NCBI GenBank assembly: GCA_964477455.1
Contig: CAYZHG010000105.1
Coordinates: 1-20,721, forward strand
From: CAIOJG01 sp964477455
Lineage (GTDB): Bacteria > Patescibacteriota > Patescibacteriia > Magasanikbacterales > GWA2-37-8
Length of the DNA: 20,721 bases
Reading direction: 5' to 3'
Below, piece by piece: positions 5,549 through 13,179 of this stretch. Each line of letters begins with the position of its first letter. Within the stretch, counting starts at the first letter, position 1. A program made the translations under genes and the position numbers. The notes under the pieces were generated by a model that saw only the letters and a program-made list of their open reading frames with translations, was not told the origin of the DNA and made no database searches.

Positions 5549-5555
5549 GCAACTG

Positions 5556-6320
5556 CTAAAACTTTCTATTTCTACCTACAATCATATCGACTTTACCGTG
5601 TGCCAATTTTATCTTAACTTTTACCTCTTTGGATACTTTGCCGTCTGCTTCAACTGTAAAAGGTGAATCAGAGGTAATCTCCATTTCTTCAAAAGGAAAG
5701 ACACTAGGGTCCTCATATTTATAGCCCCACCACCCCTGCTTTGTCAATGGTCGCAAAAACGCCTCCAACTTTCCGTCCTGTGGATGGACAACTTGTTGGG
5801 CAGTGTCTTTTGTTTCCTTCTTCCAGTAGTATGGTTGTAAATTACAGACGACCATCTCCATTTTATCATTGGCCGTCACTGAAAATCTTTCATCATAGAC
5901 TACCTTTAGTTTAGCCGGCAAAATATGGAGCTTAGAAACAAAATAACGATTATTCATCCAACCAACATCGAGGCTTTCTTTGCGTCTTTTGGAAAGCACA
6001 TCACAAGCTTCGACGCCAACCGGAATACCCAACACCTCAGAAATTGTATTATCGGGGCCGATTGGTAAAAAACCAAAATTACAATCACAGGTAGCGGCGC
6101 GCGATAAAACATACCCAAAGGTAGCATCATTACCTACAATCACTACAGTTTTAGCACCACGCTTAATTTCATCATCAATAATTTGTTTTGGATCGATAAA
6201 ATTGTTAAGACGTAAAATTTTTCCAGCGATACCATAATCAGTCAAACGCACTTCCACGGATTTGATTATCGAATCATATTTTTTTTGTCGCAAAAAATTG
6301 TCATAAAGATAAATATACAT
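5556..6320 (-). CDS. Diacylglycerol/sphingosine-kinase-like (DAGK catalytic) protein
   Basis: This 254-aa protein has the DAGK/NAD-kinase-like fold. The nucleotide loop is V-I-V-G-N-D-A-T-F-G (60-69), in place of the usual G-G-D-G-T. The second signature is F-L-P-I-G-P-D-N-T-I-S-E-V-L-G-I-P (84-100), corresponding to the family's P-x-G-T-x-N-D-x-A-x-x-L-G-I. The C-terminal half is the beta-rich substrate domain ending in E-A-D-G-K-V (237-242), a match to the family's D-G-E motif. Family members phosphorylate lipid or prenol alcohols with ATP at the membrane. The altered glycine loop leaves activity uncertain. It lies upstream of tRNA-Leu and downstream of bactofilin with a 48-nt gap. Confidence 0.75.
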   Translation of the reverse strand: MYIYLYDNFLRQKKYDSIIKSVEVRLTDYGIAGKILRLNNFIDPKQIIDDEIKRGAKTVVIVGNDATFGYVLSRAATCDCNFGFLPIGPDNTISEVLGIPVGVEACDVLSKRRKESLDVGWMNNRYFVSKLHILPAKLKVVYDERFSVTANDKMEMVVCNLQPYYWKKETKDTAQQVVHPQDGKLEAFLRPLTKQGWWGYKYEDPSVFPFEEMEITSDSPFTVEADGKVSKEVKVKIKLAHGKVDMIVGRNRKF

Positions 6321-6347
6321 ACATTTCTACCGCATTAGGAAATTAGG

Positions 6348-6365
6348 AAATTGCAAAAGCAATTT
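6348..6365 (-). terminator. Weak hairpin after the bactofilin gene
   Basis: AAATTGC (6348-6354) pairs with GCAATTT (6359-6365) around an AAAA loop, 3 nt beyond the bactofilin stop. On the minus strand only a short T-run follows, so it may attenuate rather than terminate. A tandem TTAGGAAA repeat lies next to it at 6335-6350. Confidence 0.3.
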
Positions 6366-6368
6366 TAA

Positions 6369-6845
6369 CTATTCTCCAGCTTCAGTCGATTCATCTGCAC
6401 GACGAGAATTTCGTGGTTTTGTACTTCTAGTTTCTGCCCCCTCTATTCCAGGCATTGAAATTTTTCCAAACAATAAAGCGCCTGGCTCAACAGACAAAAC
6501 TCGACATTCAATATCACCTAAAATTTTGGCAGTAGAAGTGAGTTCAATTGTTTCACGAATTTTTAAGTTACCTTTAACTTCACCAGAAATTTTAGCAGTC
6601 CCAGCACGAACATTAGCCATAATTTTGGCACCTTGTTCTACAAATAAAAATCTGCTGGTATGTACGCTACCAGACACTGTACCTTTAATTATTATGTTTC
6701 CTTCAGATGCAAAATCACCTTCCACATTCACGGACGGACCCACCACAGTTTCGATTTCATCCACTCGTTCCGCATCAGCAGGAGCATCAAATTGAGTCAT
6801 TTCTTCATCTACAGTATTTTTTGGAGTGGATTTTTGAAAAATCAT
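6369..6845 (-). CDS. Bactofilin (polymer-forming cytoskeletal protein)
   Basis: This 158-aa protein has a disordered acidic N-terminus (1-33), a right-handed beta-helix core of about 34-130 and a charged tail. The core shows the repeating bactofilin pattern: G-P-S-V-N-V-E-G-D-F-A-S-E-G-N-I-I-I-K-G-T-V-S-G-S-V (36-61), then V-E-Q-G-A-K-I-M-A-N-V-R-A-G...I-S-G-E-V-K-G-N-L, and S-V-E-P-G-A-L-L-F-G-K-I near the end. Bactofilins self-assemble into non-polar filaments at the inner face of the membrane and scaffold cell-shape or surface structures. It lies between a histidine kinase and a lipid-kinase-like gene. It ends in TAG, one of only three such stops here. Confidence 0.92.
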   Translation of the reverse strand: MIFQKSTPKNTVDEEMTQFDAPADAERVDEIETVVGPSVNVEGDFASEGNIIIKGTVSGSVHTSRFLFVEQGAKIMANVRAGTAKISGEVKGNLKIRETIELTSTAKILGDIECRVLSVEPGALLFGKISMPGIEGAETRSTKPRNSRRADESTEAGE

Positions 6846-6874
6846 AGGAAATAAGATTAATATTTATTACTTTT

Positions 6875-6903
6875 ATTTTACAATATTTTATAGAAAAAAA
6901 CAA
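6875..6903 (-). promoter_or_regulatory. Possible promoter of the bactofilin gene
   Basis: Minus strand TTGTTT (6903-6898), a 17-nt spacer, TAAAAT (6880-6875), in the 68-nt gap after the histidine kinase stop. Matches are 3 of 6 and 5 of 6 in very AT-rich sequence, so chance is a real alternative. Confidence 0.3.
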
Positions 6904-6913
6904 CTATTTGAGA

Positions 6914-8557
6914 TTATACAGCTCCACTGACTGAAGCTGGCGGTTTTAAAGGCAACCAAAAGCCAAATTCACTACCTTTGCCTAGACCAGGACTACGCGC
7001 CCAAACTTTTCCTCCGTGAGCTTCAATAAATTTTTTACAGACAAATAAGCCTAAGCCAGTTCCAGTAACATTGGTATTTTTAACATTTTCTCCACGATAG
7101 AACTTTTGAAAAAAATTGGCTTCGTCTACTCTATCAAAACCAAAACCATGATCGTTAACCGTAATTTTTAAACCACCAGCATCTAACCCTATGTTCACCA
7201 AAATATTTCCATCATCCGTATATTTAATTGCGTTATCAATAAAATTAAAAATAACATGACGAATTTTCTCTTCATCACCAACAATATTATGGGAATTTTT
7301 TTCTGTCCACTTCAATTGTAAACCTTTGTCCTGCGCTCGCTTATCTAATTCAAACACCACCCCATCAATCATATGAGTGACATCAAAATCTGCAAAATTG
7401 TATTTTACCCTTCCTTGTTCAATACGTGAAATATTTAAAAAATCATCTACCAATTTAATAAGGTGCTCATTACTATCGTCCATATTGCCCAATATTTTTA
7501 TGGTATCTTTGGTAACTTTTCCATAACCACCATCTTTAATAAGTTCAATATAACCTTTTAAAATAGATAATGGAGTACGCAACTGATGAGAAGCGATGGA
7601 TAAAAATTCAGTTTTTTGTTTATCTAATTCTTGCAATTGAAAATTTGCTACTTCTAGTGATTCGGCCATATAGGTCGCTTCTTCTTTTTGTTTTACTTCA
7701 CGCTCTACACTTCGAGATAGACCGATACCAAAAACAAATACTACTAAAAACAAAACCACATCAATGACAAATTGTTGCATTGACTCATAAATAAAAATGC
7801 GAGAGAAAAAGAGGATCCACAAAATTGAAATCAAAACTTTGGTGGTAATTATTTTAATATTAAATAATCTGAGCTTAATAATAGCAAACGCCACAAATGA
7901 AGATAAAATAACAAATGATATTGGCCCTAAGAATACTCCCGATGATGTTTTGAAAATCACAACCGCAATTACGGTAAACAAGCCCATGAAAGTAAAAGTG
8001 AACAACACTCCCAACAAAAACAGCAACAACCTCGCTTTTTCTTGGTCAAACGCCTTGCGATATTTGTAAATCAAAACCCCAAAACTCGTTATAAATAAAC
8101 CAACAAAATCAAGCAAAAAAATAACAATTCCAGGTCCAGGAACAGGAACAGGATTACCATTTGGATATTCTAATGAACTAAAAACAAAGGGAGATAACGA
8201 AGCCGACGCTGACAAGACCATTAACGAAAACAACGGAATAAAAAATTTTTTCTTTAATGCAAACAAACGTCCTGGAAAACTTAATACCAACAATAATAAC
8301 GTTGGTCCAATAAATGAACAAACGAACATTACGATTCTAATCCAAAACAACTGACTTTCCGGTGTGTTGTGAGGCGGATGAAGTGATAAAAAATTAACGA
8401 CTATATACGCATTTACCAAAAATGCCAAAATACCGAAAAAACGATTTGTCCAACTTTTTGGATCTTTTACAAAGGTTAAAATACCCAATGTGGTAGAAGC
8501 AAAAAAAGTAATCAAACTTAAAATAACTTCAAAATCTTGTGTGTCAAAATTAAACAT
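6914..8557 (-). CDS. Multi-TM sensor histidine kinase
   Basis: This 547-aa membrane sensor has an N-terminal half (about 10-280) of eight or nine TM helices, resembling the 7TM-type sensor region of CPR kinases. A short coiled-coil linker (283-315) follows, then HisKA with the H-box F-L-S-I-A-S-H-Q-L-R-T-P-L-S (phospho-accepting H324). HATPase_c has the N-box N-F-I-D-N-A-I-K-Y-T (438-447), G1 N-D-H-G-F-G-F-D (468-475), an F-box (F-F-Q-K-F-Y-R-G) and G2 G-T-G-L-G-L-F-V (499-506). No response-regulator gene is adjacent, so the partner is elsewhere or this is an orphan kinase. The signal may be sensed within the membrane, since no large outer domain is present. Confidence 0.93.
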   Translation of the reverse strand: MFNFDTQDFEVILSLITFFASTTLGILTFVKDPKSWTNRFFGILAFLVNAYIVVNFLSLHPPHNTPESQLFWIRIVMFVCSFIGPTLLLLVLSFPGRLFALKKKFFIPLFSLMVLSASASLSPFVFSSLEYPNGNPVPVPGPGIVIFLLDFVGLFITSFGVLIYKYRKAFDQEKARLLLFLLGVLFTFTFMGLFTVIAVVIFKTSSGVFLGPISFVILSSFVAFAIIKLRLFNIKIITTKVLISILWILFFSRIFIYESMQQFVIDVVLFLVVFVFGIGLSRSVEREVKQKEEATYMAESLEVANFQLQELDKQKTEFLSIASHQLRTPLSILKGYIELIKDGGYGKVTKDTIKILGNMDDSNEHLIKLVDDFLNISRIEQGRVKYNFADFDVTHMIDGVVFELDKRAQDKGLQLKWTEKNSHNIVGDEEKIRHVIFNFIDNAIKYTDDGNILVNIGLDAGGLKITVNDHGFGFDRVDEANFFQKFYRGENVKNTNVTGTGLGLFVCKKFIEAHGGKVWARSPGLGKGSEFGFWLPLKPPASVSGAV

Positions 8558-8558
8558 A

Positions 8559-8607
8559 TTGTATTAAAATAAATCGGCTGTTATAATGTAAACGTAATAA
8601 TATTATA
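8559..8607. promoter_or_regulatory. Divergent promoter region between the histidine kinase and nitroreductase genes
   Basis: The 80-bp gap carries a plus-strand TATAAT (8582-8587), with a TTGTAT 17 nt upstream (8559-8564) for the nitroreductase gene. A minus-strand TATAAT (8607-8602) could serve the kinase, with only a weak -35 behind it. The -10 boxes are perfect and the -35 boxes poor. The two start sites would face each other. Confidence 0.4.
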
Positions 8608-8637
8608 CACTAATTTTAGCCTAATCACCAGACAATT

Positions 8638-9750
8638 ATGATAGATTATACTGGTAGCAACTATGCTGTTTGGGAAACTACTCCCCTGAAAATCGATGAA
8701 TTCAAAAAACTTTTACCAACAGAACAGCTAGAATATTTGTGTTTGATGGCTCACTTGGCCCCTAGCTCACACAATACTCAACCTTGGCGTTTTGAAATAA
8801 AACCTGATCAACTGGAGATAGTCATTAACATTATTAAAGAGTTTATCTTACCTGCCTCAGACGTTAATGGTAGACAGACAGTGATCAGTGTCGGGTGTGC
8901 TCTAGCAAACCTGAAAACAGCCGCGAACTATTTGGGTTATAAAATCGAAACAACACTCTTAAATAACGACAAACAAATATTTAAACCAACAGACGACAAC
9001 TCCGGACTGATCCCATTATTAAAAATAAAAATAGAGTTAGATGCTCCAAACGAAAATTTGGCTGAGGTTTATCAAGCTATATTTAATAGAAAAGTAACTC
9101 GTGCTGAATATTTGGAAAGTTCGGAAATACCACCAAACTTATTAGATGAAATCGACGCTTTAAATAATGACCAAATTAAAATCCATCTTGTTTCAGATCG
9201 CTTGCGACGTCTAACAATAAGTGAATTTCAAGGACAGGCCGATAATTTTGTTATTAATTCTAAAAAATTTAGTCGTGAATTGGGTGAATGGCTATTACCA
9301 AATGATTCTGCTAGTTTCGTAGGTATGCCTGGTATTGGTTTTGGTCTTGGCGATGATGAAGCAAAGCGATTACACGACGGTTTAATCGGCGAAATTCCAT
9401 TAAATCCAGCCGATGGTTTAAAATTTTCGACGGGTGGAAAAATTGGTATTGAGAAATCACCGACAATTTGTTTTTTAACTGCCACCGATGATAATGTCGA
9501 AAATTGGATTGCCGCTGGTGAAATTGTAGAAAAGATTTTCTTAAAATTAACCGCCCACGGAATTGTGTTTACAATGCACGCAGGCATTACAGAAGTTTCA
9601 CTAATCAACAAACTATTTTCAATGTCTTTTTTAGGAACGAGCCGACGAATACTTTCTCTTTTTAGAATGGGTTATATAAAAAGAAATGAGGACGCACAAC
9701 GCCCTCATTCTCCTCGTTGGCCACTTGAAAAAGTGATCATCGACAATTAA
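8638..9750 (+). CDS. Acg-type nitroreductase-family protein
   Basis: This 370-aa protein has an N-terminal A-P-S-S-H-N-T-Q-P-W-R-F motif (41-52), the signature of the nitroreductase fold in Acg/Rv2032-like and MoeY-like proteins. It is followed by S-V-G-C-A-L-A-N-L (83-91) and a second half with G-E-I-V-E-K-I-F-L-K-L-T-A-H-G (about 299-313) and a P-R-W-P tail. The length, double that of ordinary nitroreductases, fits the Acg type, which is thought to be a single-chain pseudo-dimer that may bind FMN yet lack the usual activity. It meets the E1-like gene tail to tail, with the stop codons overlapping by 2 nt. Substrate and activity are unknown. Confidence 0.82.
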   Translation: MIDYTGSNYAVWETTPLKIDEFKKLLPTEQLEYLCLMAHLAPSSHNTQPWRFEIKPDQLEIVINIIKEFILPASDVNGRQTVISVGCALANLKTAANYLGYKIETTLLNNDKQIFKPTDDNSGLIPLLKIKIELDAPNENLAEVYQAIFNRKVTRAEYLESSEIPPNLLDEIDALNNDQIKIHLVSDRLRRLTISEFQGQADNFVINSKKFSRELGEWLLPNDSASFVGMPGIGFGLGDDEAKRLHDGLIGEIPLNPADGLKFSTGGKIGIEKSPTICFLTATDDNVENWIAAGEIVEKIFLKLTAHGIVFTMHAGITEVSLINKLFSMSFLGTSRRILSLFRMGYIKRNEDAQRPHSPRWPLEKVIIDN

Positions 9751-11000
9751 TATATTTTTACTTCTAATGTTTTTTTATTGAAAGAAAAACGTTTTGGATA
9801 ATTGTACCCAAGACGAATTCTGGCGACCAACTCCGCTACAATTGCTCCTGAAGCCGCCGCTGTCGATCCTAATTGAGGGATAATCGTTGAAGTTGGTATT
9901 TCACATCTTTCTTCCATTATTCGCAACAGCTCATCTCGACGATAATCAGTACCAATCAGAGTATCCACAAAATTAAAAAATACTTTACGATCTGTACCGC
10001 TTTGAGAAAAAGTCTCAACTGCCGTTATCAACTCCTGATCACTAACACCAAAGGTCAAAGGTAAATTTTCGTCTAAATCATAGCGCGAAACTTCCACTTG
10101 AACAATTGAACCCATATCACTCGCCATTATCAGTGGCAAACGTCGCTTTCTAGCTTCTTGTCGTATAAACAATTTGCTCTGAGGATCATCAATTTCTTCA
10201 ATTATAATATCCATCTTTGGTTCTGATTCATCCCCGTCAAAAAATTTAGTGATATTACCTTGATTCAAACCTTCGTCATATACAAAAACATTTGTGAACG
10301 GGTCTATGCTATAAATTTGATCGGCAATTACGTGGGCTTTATTTTTTAAACCAACGTCCAATAAACTCATACGCGCCGCGTTGCTCTTTACCATATCCCA
10401 ATAACCCAACCGCACACGATTTATATTTTCCATCTTATATGGAACCTTATCAGCAATCTTAATATTATCTGGTCGCATATCCATCATAATATTATGGATA
10501 ATGTTACTACCCACACTACAACCTGCCACACCAACCACGGTTTTGGCAAAAATTTCACGAACCTCACGCCATTTTAATTTAAATTCTGGGTCGGTTAACA
10601 AGGTCGAACTACTAGCCACAGATACTACCTTATGCCAATACGGATCACAAAAATGCACTAAATGATTTTTGTCTGGATAATAAACGAAATAACCATATCC
10701 CAATAAATCATCATTCTCAATTGCCAAACTATAAACTTCCCATTCCTCATTAAATTTTTCGCGCAAAGTTAAACCAGTTTCATCTATCAAGGGAGAAATT
10801 GCCGCCAAAGTAAGGCGTTCATTTAATCCAAAAATTGTTGCGGCGGTCAAATCAAACTGATTTTCTGGTGATATTGATAACCAACTATCTTCATAATAAA
10901 AATCTACCACACCATCTTCCTTTTTTTTCAAATGACCATTTATGATTGCTTCCTTTGCATTAAATACAAATGGTTTTTGTTTCAATATATTATTATTCAT
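9747..11000 (-). CDS. E1/ThiF-like adenylyltransferase-family protein (MoeY N-domain-like)
   Basis: This 417-aa protein has an unrecognised N-terminal region (1-145), then a ThiF/E1 fold. It has the nucleotide loop V-V-G-V-A-G-C-S-V-G-S (155-165), I-A-D-K-V-P-Y-K-M-E-N-I-N-R (182-195) with the family N-x-N-R arginine, and an acidic E-E-I-D-D (268-272) before a helix and I-M-A-S-D-M-G (291-297). There are no C-x-x-C zinc pairs, unlike MoeB/ThiF. E1-like enzymes adenylate the C-terminal carboxylate of a small protein or peptide; no ubiquitin-like partner is visible nearby. It overlaps the preceding 361-aa gene by 8 nt, so it is translationally coupled. ThiF plus nitroreductase fused in one chain is known in mycobacterial MoeY (Rv1355c). 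Confidence 0.85.
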   Translation of the reverse strand: MNNNILKQKPFVFNAKEAIINGHLKKKEDGVVDFYYEDSWLSISPENQFDLTAATIFGLNERLTLAAISPLIDETGLTLREKFNEEWEVYSLAIENDDLLGYGYFVYYPDKNHLVHFCDPYWHKVVSVASSSTLLTDPEFKLKWREVREIFAKTVVGVAGCSVGSNIIHNIMMDMRPDNIKIADKVPYKMENINRVRLGYWDMVKSNAARMSLLDVGLKNKAHVIADQIYSIDPFTNVFVYDEGLNQGNITKFFDGDESEPKMDIIIEEIDDPQSKLFIRQEARKRRLPLIMASDMGSIVQVEVSRYDLDENLPLTFGVSDQELITAVETFSQSGTDRKVFFNFVDTLIGTDYRRDELLRIMEERCEIPTSTIIPQLGSTAAASGAIVAELVARIRLGYNYPKRFSFNKKTLEVKIY

Positions 11001-12078
11001 ATTTATTAAAAAAATTTAAATCAGTCAAAAACTTTTCGACTCTTCTCTCCAAATCCGATTGATATATTAATTTTAATATTAATGATTTAGGCACTTCTTC
11101 TTCCAATAATTGACGTAATTGTTTGCGATTGCAGGAGCTATTTGCCAACAACTCATCACCACTCAACAAGTCGCCTAGCGACGACAGCTGATTAACAAGT
11201 GCCAGTTTATTGTCCAACAATTGTCGTTGTGCATTGTCCCAATCAATTTCTGTTTTCAAAAATAATTGCAAAGTATCACTATTTATTTTTCCTTCAGCCA
11301 ACATTTTTTTAACCCATAAAATCAATTCTTTGATTTTAAAAAAATAAGTAGGATGACGAAATACCACATCACCAGGAAAAAAAGATCTAAGACTTTCAGG
11401 ATTAACCGACAGAGTTTCATGCGTATCAGGCAGTTCCAAGTAAGCCTGTTGATCATTGTGTTTTAAATAAATCACACGCTCAAAAATATTATGATGGAAC
11501 ATGGCTGTGATATAAACATGTTTATCTGTCAAATCAATAAATTTTAAAGAAAATTTACACAACAAAACAAAACTAAGTGCAGTAAATTTTATCTTCTTTT
11601 GATCTGAAACTGGCTGAAAATTATCTTGATAATATGGAGCAATACCGCAAAATCTGGAAATAGTAAACAATCTTTGTGCAGAATTTTCTTGATTATAAAA
11701 CAACTTTTCTTTAATCAAATCAAACAATTTTTTCTGATCCAAAAACTCCACCTGTAAATCTTCCGACAACACCGGTTCACCCTGAGCTGGAACCAACCTA
11801 ATTGTTAGCCACTCTTTTACCAAACGTTCGTCAACTAAATAACTAACACCAACAATACTAACCAAAGATTTATTGTCATAGCCATCTTCTACCGCAACTT
11901 TTCCATAGCGATGAAAAGATTCACGACATTTTAAAACTAAAGCCCGCAATGGTTCATTTTCCCACTGCTCAGAATAAAATTTCTTGGCCAAATAAATATC
12001 AAATTTAACACCCTGCCAATCATAACTTTCATCGGCAACGGGCAATGATAAAGATATTTGTTCTAGATTTGACATCAT
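10993..12078 (-). CDS. Unknown 361-aa protein, possibly GNAT-like N-acyltransferase
   Basis: I do not firmly recognise this protein. The N-terminal half has an alternation suggesting a GNAT/autoinducer-synthase-like fold: S-I-V-G-V-S-Y-L-V-D-E-R (74-85), L-T-I-R-L-V-P (91-97), then T-I-S-R-F-C-G-I (139-146) and a strand-helix segment around V-Y-I-T-A-M-F-H-H-N-I-F-E (188-200). The second half (about 245-361) is helical and charged, with L-L-x-x-E-L-L and L-R-Q-L-L-E-E-E blocks and no TM segment. It overlaps the E1-like gene by 8 nt and follows pyrD by 9 nt, so it is tied to the E1-like gene rather than to pyrimidine synthesis. The acyltransferase idea is a weak inference. A second ATG directly follows the first. 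Confidence 0.6.
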   Translation of the reverse strand: MMSNLEQISLSLPVADESYDWQGVKFDIYLAKKFYSEQWENEPLRALVLKCRESFHRYGKVAVEDGYDNKSLVSIVGVSYLVDERLVKEWLTIRLVPAQGEPVLSEDLQVEFLDQKKLFDLIKEKLFYNQENSAQRLFTISRFCGIAPYYQDNFQPVSDQKKIKFTALSFVLLCKFSLKFIDLTDKHVYITAMFHHNIFERVIYLKHNDQQAYLELPDTHETLSVNPESLRSFFPGDVVFRHPTYFFKIKELILWVKKMLAEGKINSDTLQLFLKTEIDWDNAQRQLLDNKLALVNQLSSLGDLLSGDELLANSSCNRKQLRQLLEEEVPKSLILKLIYQSDLERRVEKFLTDLNFFNKYE

Positions 12079-12087
12079 ATTATTTAT

Positions 12088-13176
12088 CTAAGCTTCCTTT
12101 CCAACCGCTTCACTGATATTTTTATATCCATCCTTTTTTATCAAATCTATCAATCCTTCATTAATTTTTTTTATAGTCACTGGTCCCCCATAAATAAAAC
12201 CGGTAATCAATTGCAAAGCACTTGCGCCAGCTTTAATTTTTTTATAAGCATCTTCCGCAGAAAAAATTCCTCCCACACCAATAATTTTTATTTTACCATT
12301 GGCGCGACGATATAAATATTTAATAATTTCTAAATTTTTATCACCGACCAATTTACCAGAAATTCCACCGGGGTGGCTTAACTCTGCCACACTACTAAGA
12401 GGTGCAATGTTAGAACGATTTTTTACCAAATTAGTTGAAATGATTGCTGTGATATTATTTTGGATACAAATCTTTATAATTTCATCGTACTGATCCAATG
12501 TCATATCTGGACCAATTTTAACAAAAATATCAATAGTGGAATTGAGTTTATTTTTTGAAATATTAATTTTTTCAATCAATTCCTCGATAAAAGAAACTTG
12601 CGCAAACATATCGAAATTCGCCACATTTGGGCAACTCACATTTAGAGTAATATAATCTGCAAAAGAAACTAGTTTTTCAAAACTAGACACATAGTCATCG
12701 GCCATCTGCTCCAACAACAATCCTGTCGTTGGAGCAATACTAACACCAAAAGGTATGGGGTGATTGTTTATGTTTTTAAGTTTTTCTACAACCTTATCAA
12801 CTCCACAATTTGCCAAACCATAATAAACGATCAACCCTTTATCCTTTGGAATACGCCAAAGGCGTGGCTTAGAGTTGCCGGCTTGCTCACTAAAAGTGAT
12901 GGAACCAAGTTCTTCATGACCAAATCCAAGCATGGAATAAGCTAATGGAGCGGAAATATTTTTATCAAAACCAGCAGCCAAACCAATTGGATTTTTTAAA
13001 ACAACTCTACCTATTTTTGTTGATAATATCGGGTCGTTAACATTTAAAAATTCTCTGACTACTTTGTAAATAGGTTTTATACTACTAGCAATAGCCAATC
13101 CAGCAATGACCAAATGGTGAATCTTTTCTGGGTCAGTTTTGAACAAAATTGGACGTAATACTTTTTGATAAAACAT
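12088..13176 (-). CDS. pyrD: Dihydroorotate dehydrogenase, class 2-like
   Basis: This 362-aa protein oxidises dihydroorotate to orotate with FMN, step 4 of pyrimidine synthesis. An N-terminal extension of about 45 residues (P-E-K-I-H-H-L-V-I-A-G-L) resembles the class 2 membrane-binding tunnel. The barrel has N-P-I-G-L-A-A-G-F-D-K-N (62-73), the class 2-type G-N-S-K-P-R-L-W-R segment (100-108), N-V-S-C-P-N (179-184), K220, G-G-I-S-G-K (270-275) and I-G-V-G-G-I (299-304). C182 occupies the catalytic base position, where class 2 enzymes carry Ser and class 1 enzymes carry Cys. The gene lies 3 nt after argS and 9 nt before the 361-aa gene. Confidence 0.92.
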   Translation of the reverse strand: MFYQKVLRPILFKTDPEKIHHLVIAGLAIASSIKPIYKVVREFLNVNDPILSTKIGRVVLKNPIGLAAGFDKNISAPLAYSMLGFGHEELGSITFSEQAGNSKPRLWRIPKDKGLIVYYGLANCGVDKVVEKLKNINNHPIPFGVSIAPTTGLLLEQMADDYVSSFEKLVSFADYITLNVSCPNVANFDMFAQVSFIEELIEKINISKNKLNSTIDIFVKIGPDMTLDQYDEIIKICIQNNITAIISTNLVKNRSNIAPLSSVAELSHPGGISGKLVGDKNLEIIKYLYRRANGKIKIIGVGGIFSAEDAYKKIKAGASALQLITGFIYGGPVTIKKINEGLIDLIKKDGYKNISEAVGKEA

Positions 13177-13179
13177 AAT

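Noticed and set aside
6335..6350. Tandem TTAGGAAA repeat as an array
   Set aside because: Only two copies in AT-rich spacer; too short to separate from chance.
9228..9611. 127-aa minus-strand frame
   Set aside because: Antisense to the nitroreductase-family gene; no start context or family features.
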